NCBI GenBank assembly: GCA_044867345.1
Contig: JBIOUU010000037.1
Coordinates: 1 to 6,289, forward strand
From: AC-69 sp044867345
GTDB taxonomy: Bacteria > Actinomycetota > UBA4738 > HRBIN12
Direction: 5' to 3'
DNA length: 6,289 nucleotides
In this document: positions 1-4,715 of the stretch, one piece after another
How the letters are laid out: each line of letters starts with the position of its first letter
How positions within the stretch are numbered: the stretch's first letter is position 1
Notes under the pieces: generated by a model
Databases searched by the model: none
What the model saw: only the letters and a program-made list of their open reading frames with translations
What the model was told of the DNA's origin: nothing
Program-made: the position numbers and the translations under genes

Positions 1-1
1 C

Positions 2-466
2 GCGGGCGGGATCCTCGCGCAGCTCGCCTCGATCCTCGATGGGGTAGACGGGGAGATCGCCCGCCTCCAGGTGCGCTCCGGTCCCGGAGGGGCCCTGTTG
101 GACGGCGTCCTCGACCGGCTGGCCGACACGGCCATCGTGGGTGGACTCGCGCTCTGGGCCCTCGACGCGGGGAGCGACCCGGGGCTGGTGGCTGGTCTCG
201 CCGCCGCGGCGACGGCCGGGGCGATGCTGTCGATGGCTACGAAGGACCGGATCTCGGCCCTGGGCTTCCCACCCCTGCCCGAGCGGTGGATCGCCTTACT
301 GCTTGGCGGCCGCGACGCCCGGCTCCTCATCGTCGCGGTCGGCGCCCTGCTGGGCTGGCCAGCGGCGACCCTCGTCGTCTTGATCGCGACGTCCGCCCTC
401 AGTCTGACCGTACGCTTGTGGCTCGCGCGGTCCACACTGCGGGGCACCTGGCCCGGGCCCCGATAG
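2..466 (+). CDS. CDP-alcohol phosphatidyltransferase, C-terminal part (5' end outside window)
   Basis: Integral membrane enzyme that moves a phosphoalcohol from a CDP-alcohol to an acceptor alcohol, as in phospholipid or inositol-phosphate synthesis. The visible 154 residues carry the full family signature DG-x2-AR-x8-G-x3-D-x3-D: the DGEIAR segment is near residue 17, followed by the Gly and the two Asp in GALLDGVLD. These acidic residues bind the metal and the CDP moiety. Downstream are hydrophobic, helix-like segments (about residues 43-62, 65-80 and 110-142), as expected for the later transmembrane helices. The ILDGVDGEIARL context and a late GRDARLLIV segment resemble the transferase half of archaeal/bacterial IPCT-DIPPS proteins (di-myo-inositol-phosphate-phosphate synthase type), so an N-terminal cytidylyltransferase domain may lie upstream. 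That subfamily is inference; the superfamily call is firm. The gene ends with TAG at 464-466. Confidence 0.9.
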   Translation, partial: AGGILAQLASILDGVDGEIARLQVRSGPGGALLDGVLDRLADTAIVGGLALWALDAGSDPGLVAGLAAAATAGAMLSMATKDRISALGFPPLPERWIALLLGGRDARLLIVAVGALLGWPAATLVVLIATSALSLTVRLWLARSTLRGTWPGPR

Positions 467-487
467 CCTTTGCGGGGTATTCGACCT

Positions 488-697
488 ATGGCGAATCGTC
501 CGGAGATGACGAACTCGTCCGCCGTGCGCTTCCCCTTGACTCGGGGCGGACAGCACATCGTGATGGACTACGGCACAGAGTTGGACCTCAACCCCGGAGA
601 CGCCTTCGTGATTCGTCCTGGATATGACCGTTGGGTGGTTGGGGACGAGCCTGCCGTGGCTCTGGACTGGTATGGAGCAGACGCCAACCGGGTCTGA
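488..697 (+). CDS. cupin-like C-terminal fragment, probably a gene remnant
   Basis: A 69-residue frame whose second half (residues about 22-64) reads like the last strands of a small single-domain cupin: MDYGTELDLNPGDAFVIRPG, then DRWVVGDEPAVALDW. In many cupins of this kind the segment after GD reads PPGHDAW, with His as a metal ligand. Here it is RPGYDRW, so the ligand position is Tyr. The first strands with cupin motif 1 are missing, and residues 1-20 do not resemble a cupin. The ATG at 488 has only a weak GGGGT (474-478) ahead of it; a TTG at 470 would add six residues without a better site. It follows the phosphatidyltransferase stop by 21 bases. Best read as a 5'-truncated relic; a short functional protein is less likely. 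Confidence 0.5.
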   Translation: MANRPEMTNSSAVRFPLTRGGQHIVMDYGTELDLNPGDAFVIRPGYDRWVVGDEPAVALDWYGADANRV

Positions 698-702
698 ACG
701 GC

Positions 703-1140
703 TCACAACCAATCCGGAAGCTCCCGGCCGGTGGCCGCGTGAAACTCGGCTATCACTCGCCGGGCGGTTTCCACAGCCCACCGCGCTTCCCCGGCCCCGA
801 CTTCGACCGGGATCTCCGGAGGCGGCGTCGGGGACCGACGGTCTAGCCTCTCGGGCTCGCCCCGGAATCCGAGCGCCGCGTCGCGAAGGGCCTGGAGACG
901 CTCCAGGTCGGGGGCCGCCTCAAGCTGCCTTCCGAGCGTTCGCTCGCAGAGGTCGTGCCACTTCGGCAGGAACCGAGCCCGGTAGTTGAAGCTGCCGATC
1001 TCTTCTCCTCCTACCTGGTTCACCAGAGCCTCCAGGGCGGCGTGTGCTGCCAACACTGCGGCCACCGCCCGCCCCCGGCTATCACTCGCACCGGCGGCCA
1101 GCTCGTTGGCGACCAAGAGGAGCGTGCCCGGATCGACCAT
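703..1140 (-). CDS. hypothetical protein, HEPN-like aspect
   Basis: A 145-residue soluble, probably all-helical protein. Codon third positions are strongly G/C throughout, which supports real coding. The N-terminal helix has the pattern AVLAAHAALEALVNQ (about residues 27-42). It is followed by a loop and an LPKWHDLCERTLG helix (58-70), a charged LERLQALRD helix, a Pro-rich linker (about 103-112), and a last helix ending in ELPDWL. The layout 'ALEA-helix, then LxxKW' recalls small HEPN-related proteins of unknown role. An R-x5-H pair (R56, H62) is present, but not in the usual late helix of HEPN RNases, so nuclease activity is not claimed. No signal peptide or membrane segment is seen. It converges on the cupin fragment with only 5 bases between stops. 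The start is an ATG with no clear ribosome binding site but a -10-like box 7 nt upstream, consistent with leaderless translation. Function unknown. Confidence 0.72.
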   Translation of the reverse strand: MVDPGTLLLVANELAAGASDSRGRAVAAVLAAHAALEALVNQVGGEEIGSFNYRARFLPKWHDLCERTLGRQLEAAPDLERLQALRDAALGFRGEPERLDRRSPTPPPEIPVEVGAGEARWAVETARRVIAEFHAATGRELPDWL

Positions 1141-1430
1141 TTGAGTCAGGCTAACGCCCCGCTGTCCCCCACGGGATCAGCGGTGACGGGCGCTCGCTAG
1201 ACTCGGGGCGTGATCTGGGCGAGCTGCGGCCGGGAGAACCCGAGGGCTTCGGGTTCCGTGGCCGCCGCGGCTCGCCGCTCCGACAAGACCGAGCAGCGGG
1301 TCCGATCTTCCAAGAAGCCCCGCCTGTTCGAGCAGAAGGGCAATCTGGTGTCGGCGAGCGGGCCTGTGCACTCACCGACGAGCCGATCACGCGCTCAGCG
1401 GCGGCTGACCGCCCCTGCCCCGGCCCGACC
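1141..1430. other. intergenic stretch without a convincing gene
   Basis: About 290 bp between two minus-strand genes. Visible elements are: the TAGCCT box for the leftward gene; a small imperfect hairpin at 1160-1182 (CGCTG-T-CCC against GGGA, a bulged T, then CAGCG); a plus-strand TAGACT at 1198-1203 placed 6 nt before a GTG at 1210; and a perfect 8-bp hairpin at 1236-1256 (GAACCCGA, 5-nt loop, TCGGGTTC). A frame opening at the GTG has G/C-rich third positions for about 50 codons but then becomes Arg/Ser/Pro-rich, resembles nothing recognisable, and runs antisense into the ArsR gene until 1602. It is more likely decayed or non-coding sequence than a gene. A small RNA cannot be excluded. Confidence 0.5.
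1148..1153 (-). promoter_or_regulatory. -10 box of a leaderless promoter for the HEPN-like gene
   Basis: Read on the minus strand the hexamer is TAGCCT, matching TANNNT, and exactly 7 nt separate it from the ATG at 1140-1138. This spacing is typical of leaderless transcripts in Actinobacteria. No ribosome binding site is seen in the same stretch, which supports the reading. No good -35 hexamer is visible. Confidence 0.5.
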
Positions 1431-2174
1431 TCACTCACCGGCAATGGGTTTCCTGGCGTTACCCTGTCCTAACGTCGTTCGCTCCAAGCGATCCGAAGGG
1501 ATCCCGAGAACCTCGCGTAGCTTCCTTGCTCCCCCACCAGTGAGGGTCACGGCTCGGCCGTCGTTGGTTGGGACGATCCAGCCCGCCACCAAGAATCGCT
1601 GACACAGGGCTGCCCCGAGGCTCCCGCCCAAGTGCGGCCGTCGCTCGGTCCAGTCCAGGCAGCCGTAGGCAAACTTCCGGCGAGCCTGGAGCGCCGCATC
1701 GACATCCACGCCCAGCCTCTTGAACGTTCGCCCGGAGGCCTCGCCGAGACGGATCGTCCCAGTCGACGGCTCCGGTTGTGACAGCGCCCCGAGGTGGACC
1801 AGTGCCTCCAGCAGGGCCACACCAAGGACTCCCGCCAGGTGGTCATAGCAGGTTCGAGCAAGGGCAAGGGGCGCTGGGGCCCGTGGTGTCGAGGAGGGCT
1901 CCTCCGACAGTGCCGAGAGTGCCTCTACCGCCTGAGCCACCGCCTCGTTGCCGACCTCGTACTCCATGTGTCGGCCCTCCCGCCGGGCTCGGACAAGGCC
2001 CCGCTCCCGAAGCAGCGTGAGGTGGTTCGACACGTTCGGCTGACTGGCACCGGTGACCGTGACGAGATCCGCCACCGTGGCGGGCCCTTGGAGGAGGCGC
2101 ACCAGCATGGCGAAGCGGAGCGGGTCCGAAAGGGCCCGCGCCGCAGCGGCGGGGGTGGCGGGATGACGTATCAT
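1431..2174 (-). CDS. ArsR/SmtB-family transcriptional repressor with C-terminal extension
   Basis: Winged-helix DNA-binding regulator of 247 residues, about twice the length of a minimal ArsR. Residues 10-75 form the ArsR fold: AARALSDPLRFAMLVRLLQG, then TVADLVTVTGASQPNVSNHL with the recognition helix at about 44-57, and the wing RARREGRHMEYEV. The CVC metal motif of classical arsenic/cadmium sensors is absent from helix 3. The C-terminal half (about 104-227) carries ARTCYDHLAG (Cys109) and GCLDWTERRPHLGGSLG (Cys172), plus Cys191. This is a layout I recall from a class of longer actinobacterial ArsR-like repressors, and these Cys/His could sense a ligand or metal (inference). The ATG at 2174-2172 is chosen because homology begins at once and a TATCAT box lies 6 nt upstream. 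An in-frame ATG at 2210 would place the operator inside the coding sequence. It is divergent from the 66-aa gene, and the shared palindrome implies autorepression. Confidence 0.88.
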   Translation of the reverse strand: MIRHPATPAAAARALSDPLRFAMLVRLLQGPATVADLVTVTGASQPNVSNHLTLLRERGLVRARREGRHMEYEVGNEAVAQAVEALSALSEEPSSTPRAPAPLALARTCYDHLAGVLGVALLEALVHLGALSQPEPSTGTIRLGEASGRTFKRLGVDVDAALQARRKFAYGCLDWTERRPHLGGSLGAALCQRFLVAGWIVPTNDGRAVTLTGGGARKLREVLGIPSDRLERTTLGQGNARKPIAGE

Positions 2175-2189
2175 ATGTTTATGATACGT
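2166..2189. promoter_or_regulatory. palindromic operator with overlapping divergent -10 boxes
   Basis: A perfect inverted repeat: ACGTATCATA (2166-2175), spacer TGTT, TATGATACGT (2180-2189). The size and the A/T-rich ATCAT/ATGAT core are right for an ArsR-family dimer site. The ArsR start codon (2174-2172) sits inside the left arm. Because of the symmetry, TATCAT occurs on both strands: on minus it is 6 nt before the ArsR ATG, and on plus (2169-2174) it would start a transcript near 2181 leading to the 66-aa gene. Repressor bound here should block both transcripts. The palindrome is seen directly; its use by this ArsR is inferred. Confidence 0.8.
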
Positions 2190-2221
2190 GGATGCGGGAA
2201 TCGGTACCACAGGAGAGAACC

Positions 2222-2422
2222 ATGGATACGGAACTCATTGCGTCGACCGAGCGGTGTTCCGATCTCGATCACACGATCATCCTCGCCGCCAAGGCGCCCC
2301 ATGAAACTGGACGAGACGTCTGCCTGACGTGCAGCGGCATCGTCGCCTACCAGGATGGCCTTCGGAGGTGGCAGGACGTGGCGCGGCTACATGGCTGGCA
2401 TCTACGGCGTCTGCCTCCGTGA
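2222..2422 (+). CDS. small hypothetical CxxC protein divergent from ArsR
   Basis: Not recognised. A 66-residue protein (about 7.5 kDa) with a strong ribosome binding site, AGGAG at 2211-2215, six bases before the ATG. It contains Cys12, a Cys34-x2-Cys37 pair (VCLTCSG) and several His (17, 27, 57, 60), so metal or redox binding is possible but unproven. There is no signal peptide or membrane segment. Third codon positions are G/C-rich, supporting translation. It is transcribed away from the ArsR gene and probably controlled by the shared palindrome, so it is likely a target of that repressor. From about 2328 a second frame with equally coding-like character overlaps its 3' part, so the true product may continue in another frame (a frameshift in the genome or an assembly error), and the WHLRRLPP end may not be native. 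Confidence 0.55.
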   Translation: MDTELIASTERCSDLDHTIILAAKAPHETGRDVCLTCSGIVAYQDGLRRWQDVARLHGWHLRRLPP

Positions 2423-2621
2423 CGTGACGCCCGAGGCCGTGGTGCGCAAGGACGAAGCCATGGCGCTCATCCAGGAGCTATTGGAACGTCCGCGAGGGAG
2501 CGAGCCACGGTGGCTTGCATCTCTTCGCCGTCACGTTGTCGGGCTCGATCGCTTGGAGCGCCCGTTCTCTCCAACTACGATCGCGTGGCCTTCGATGCCT
2601 CGCCCTCGCGCGACCGCCTGA
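2355..2621 (+). CDS. overlapping frame, possible frameshifted continuation of the small gene
   Basis: This frame is open from 2328 and the first ATG is at 2355, with no ribosome binding site ahead of either that ATG or the next one (2391). Its early part (TWRGYMAGIYGVCLRDVTPE, then VVRKDEAMALIQELLERPRG) has a natural composition and strongly G/C-biased third positions, better than the overlapping end of the 66-aa frame. The simplest reading is one gene beginning at 2222 that shifts frame somewhere between 2328 and 2420, giving a protein of roughly 95-130 residues. After about residue 55 the translation turns Arg/Pro-rich and looks non-coding. Family not recognised. A separately translated overlapping gene is possible but less likely given the missing ribosome binding site. 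Confidence 0.35.
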   Translation: MAFGGGRTWRGYMAGIYGVCLRDVTPEAVVRKDEAMALIQELLERPRGSEPRWLASLRRHVVGLDRLERPFSPTTIAWPSMPRPRATA

Positions 2622-2779
2622 TCGTACGCGCCCAAGAACTCTACCCGCAGGCTTTTTCCCTGCGCCAAACGCGCAAGTGCGAATACCGTCCCGAGCCACG
2701 ACCGAGAGACACGTAGCAGCCTGTCCATCCGGAGGGTCGGTCCTCAACGGCCCCCCACCTTCAGCCGGCCCAGCATTCG
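2540..2779. other. gene-poor stretch with a short coding-like segment
   Basis: Between the frameshifted region and the minus-strand operon no complete gene is evident. From about 2555 to 2716 the plus frame ending with TAG at 2714-2716 reads GAPVLSNYDRVAFDAS, then DRLIVRAQELYPQAF, with well-biased codons. It has no plausible start of its own, so it may be a fragment of the same decayed gene. A small hairpin (CGCAGG 2646-2651, CCTGCG 2659-2664, T-rich loop) lies inside it. No clear terminator serves the leftward operon that ends at 2780. Confidence 0.35.
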
Positions 2780-4072
2780 TCAGCTGTAAGCGCCGTTGTC
2801 GTAGAAGAGCCATGTGCCGTCCGCGGCAATACCGAGCTGCGGGCCCGCGTATCCCCCAAACGCGATCATCGTGTCAACGTCTTTCTGCGTGATTCCGATG
2901 GTGGCGAGCAGGTCGAGCTCGTCCGGGGTGAGCGCTGAGAGTTCCCGCTGCGCGAAGTACGGCCACACGTAGACGTCGAAGCCGTCGGCTGGCCGGATCG
3001 TGAACGGCATGTCCAGCAGCTTCACGAACGTGTCGAGAACGCCCGGTTGCTCCTTCCACCCCGCGATCGGGTTCGCGACGCCGGGGTGGCTGGTGAACCG
3101 TTCGGGATCGACGAGCGCCGTTAGGGCGTTGAAGTCTCCGTGCAACGCCGCGTCCATGATGGCCTGTCGGGTCCGGGCGACCGCCTCGGGGAGGGCCGAG
3201 AGTGGTGCGGTGCGCTGATCGGCGACGCCCTCGATCGTGAGCGGGAAGGCGTCGGTGCCGAGGTCGGTCTCTGTTGCGTCGACCACGTGGACGAGGACCG
3301 TGAGCCTGCCATCGGTCGTCTCCGGGACCGGCCAGGAGGCGTCGAACCCGTCGCCCTCGAGACCGACCCCGCCGCCGGCGACTCCGGATTCGAGTGTGGG
3401 GCCATCGAGGAAGTCGACCCGGAGGCTCGCCCCATCGAACAGGTCGGTGAGTCGACCTGAGATCGCGATGGTCGAGCCGGGTACTGCGGTCGTTGGAACC
3501 TCGTCGAGCCGGATCAGCGGGCTGGACGCGCGGACGACGCTCCAGATTCCATCTGGGCCGGTCTTCCCCAGCTGCCGGAGCGCCATGAACATGTCGGGAA
3601 CGACCGGTCCGAAGGATGTGTTGGAGACCGAGACGATCGCGAACGCGTCCTGCTCCTCCTGAACGTTCGTTCGTACCTGGTCGAATTGCCAACCCATCAA
3701 GTTGGTGGCGAACGCGGACGCGGTCTGCTCCGGATCCTCGCGCCACGGCTCGTGCCCCAGGTCGACCTGGGCCTGCGCCGCGGCGAGCGAAAGCGGATCC
3801 GACTCGGGCCACAGACCGGCGAACGCGGGCTCCGCCGAAGGACTTGAGCTTGACTCACCGCCCGGCGTCACGCGTGGGCCGAGCTCGCGAACGGCCAGCA
3901 GCCCGCCGGTCGCGAGCCCAACCACCACGGCGAGGGAAAGCGCGGCGGTGCCGATCCGACGTCGCCGAGCGCGCCTGAGCGTGGGGCGCTCCAACCTCGG
4001 GTCGAGCCGGATCTCGCCGGCAAGCTCGTTCAGCAACGCGCGAACCTTCGTCTCGGACTCAGGCATCCTCAC
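2780..4072 (-). CDS. single-pass membrane protein, probable regulator (anti-sigma) of the ECF sigma factor
   Basis: 430 residues. A short, charged cytoplasmic tail (1-38) ends in the basic run RRARRRR, followed by one transmembrane helix (about 39-62). A Ser/Pro-rich linker (70-90) leads to a large extracytoplasmic part: an alpha/beta region with LRQLGKTGPDGIWSVV (165-180), an Ig-like beta domain (about 190-282, PGSTIAISGRL to FPLTIEG), and a C-terminal domain (about 295-428) with DVYVWPYFA and a GGYAGPQLGIAADGTWLFY end. The whole protein has no cysteine, so the HxxxCxxC zinc anti-sigma motif is absent. The call rests on gene order: it overlaps the end of the sigma gene and so is translationally coupled. 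The start is GTG 4072 (AGGAG 4 nt upstream) or ATG 4066 (10 nt); the choice is open. The Ig-like region may be related to Gmad2-type domains (inference). Signals sensed are unknown. Confidence 0.8.
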   Translation of the reverse strand: MRMPESETKVRALLNELAGEIRLDPRLERPTLRRARRRRIGTAALSLAVVVGLATGGLLAVRELGPRVTPGGESSSSPSAEPAFAGLWPESDPLSLAAAQAQVDLGHEPWREDPEQTASAFATNLMGWQFDQVRTNVQEEQDAFAIVSVSNTSFGPVVPDMFMALRQLGKTGPDGIWSVVRASSPLIRLDEVPTTAVPGSTIAISGRLTDLFDGASLRVDFLDGPTLESGVAGGGVGLEGDGFDASWPVPETTDGRLTVLVHVVDATETDLGTDAFPLTIEGVADQRTAPLSALPEAVARTRQAIMDAALHGDFNALTALVDPERFTSHPGVANPIAGWKEQPGVLDTFVKLLDMPFTIRPADGFDVYVWPYFAQRELSALTPDELDLLATIGITQKDVDTMIAFGGYAGPQLGIAADGTWLFYDNGAYS

Positions 4073-4583
4073 TCAGCTCCTCGCGTAACTTGTCGATTCC
4101 CCTGGACACCATCGACTTCACCGTGCCGAGGGGACGGCCCAGGATCTCGGCCGTGTCGGCCTCGGACATGTCCTCGTAGTAGCGGAGGACGACAGCCGCC
4201 CGTTGCTCTGGCCGGAGCTTGAGCAGCGCGTTTCGGATCCGTTCGCGTTCGCCGACATCGGGGCCGGCGACGGCCTGGGGCCGTCGCTGCCGCCCGAGAT
4301 AGGCGCGCTCGACCTGCCGCCGACGAAAGTGGGATCGGGACAGGTTCACCAAAGTCTTGCGCAGGTACCACCAGAACGCGTCGCGGTTGCGAAGATCCTG
4401 GAAATGGCCGAGCAGCTTCACGAACGCGTCTTGCGTCAGATCCTCGGCGAGGCCCCGATCACCCGTCAGCAGGTAGGCGAGGCGGATCGCCTCGGGTGCA
4501 TGCGCCCGGTAGAGCTCTTCCAGGCGCCCAGCTGGACCCGGCCCCGCTTCCCTCTTGGATTCGGTCACGACCGTTCGAACCAT
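4059..4583 (-). CDS. ECF RNA polymerase sigma factor, SigE-like
   Basis: Extracytoplasmic-function (group 4) sigma factor of 174 residues, which directs RNA polymerase to a dedicated promoter set. Sigma region 2 spans about residues 22-90, with LYRAHAPEAIRLAYLLTGD, the DLTQDAFVKL core-binding helix, and the basic SRSHFRRRQ end. A short linker (95-113) joins region 4 (115-170), with LLKLRPEQRAAVVLRYYEDM and a helix-turn-helix at about 139-166 (TAEILGRPLGTVKSMVSRGI), which reads the -35 element. Length and order are normal, and there is no C-terminal SnoaL extension. The ATG at 4583 has no clear ribosome binding site, but an ECF-type promoter ends 9 nt before it, so the transcript would be nearly leaderless. 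The gene overlaps the downstream membrane-protein gene by 14 bp (8 bp if the ATG is used), forming an operon typical of sigma and anti-sigma pairs. Confidence 0.95.
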   Translation of the reverse strand: MVRTVVTESKREAGPGPAGRLEELYRAHAPEAIRLAYLLTGDRGLAEDLTQDAFVKLLGHFQDLRNRDAFWWYLRKTLVNLSRSHFRRRQVERAYLGRQRRPQAVAGPDVGERERIRNALLKLRPEQRAAVVLRYYEDMSEADTAEILGRPLGTVKSMVSRGIDKLREELSEDA

Positions 4584-4592
4584 CCCAAGGCC

Positions 4593-4621
4593 AAGACGCG
4601 GGAGGCCCTGCGGAAGGTTCC
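4593..4621 (-). promoter_or_regulatory. ECF-type promoter of the sigma operon, probably autoregulated
   Basis: Read on the minus strand: -35 GGAACC (4621-4616), a 17-bp spacer, and -10 CGTCTT (4598-4593). This fits the general ECF pattern of an AAC-containing -35 and CGTC at -10. The -10 ends 9 nt before the sigma ATG at 4583, so transcription would begin about 2-5 nt upstream of the start codon. Many ECF sigma factors transcribe their own operon; that it is this sigma's own site is inferred. Confidence 0.6.
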
Positions 4622-4700
4622 AGATATGACCTCAACCTACGTCTGTTTGCCTGAGGCCGCAGTGGGTACCCGTGACTGTGAGTCCGAAATCCAATGGAAG

Positions 4701-4709
4701 AGAGGTGAG
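4701..4709 (+). promoter_or_regulatory. ribosome binding site deciding the TIG-protein start
   Basis: AGAGGTGAG touches an ATG at 4710 but lies a normal distance from the in-frame ATG at 4716 (8 nt from the AGGTG core). This makes 4716 the better start and drops two residues (ML). Confidence 0.65.
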
Positions 4710-4715
4710 ATGCTC

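Noticed and set aside
1210..1602. GTG-started 130-aa frame behind a TANNNT box
   Set aside because: Composition is Arg/Ser/Pro-rich and featureless, and its last 170 bases lie antisense in the ArsR gene; only the promoter-like box is kept as a finding.
2646..2664. Small hairpin CGCAGG / CCTGCG with T-rich loop as a terminator
   Set aside because: Only 6 bp, the T-run is in the loop rather than after the stem, and it is not placed after a gene end.
2874..3812. 312-codon minus frame inside the membrane-regulator gene
   Set aside because: Arg/Gly/Pro-rich translation without any domain, wholly inside a gene with a membrane helix and clear domains in another frame.
4612..4645. Rightward ECF promoter for the TIG gene using CGTCTG at 4640-4645
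   Set aside because: At 16-17 bp upstream the sequence is TTCCAG or GTTCCA, not an AAC-type -35; GGAAGG at 4612 is too far away (22 bp).
4203..4715. In-frame upstream extension of the TIG gene to an ATG at 4203
   Set aside because: It would run antisense through the sigma gene and put the clear signal peptide in mid-protein; the ribosome binding site at 4701-4709 marks the real start.
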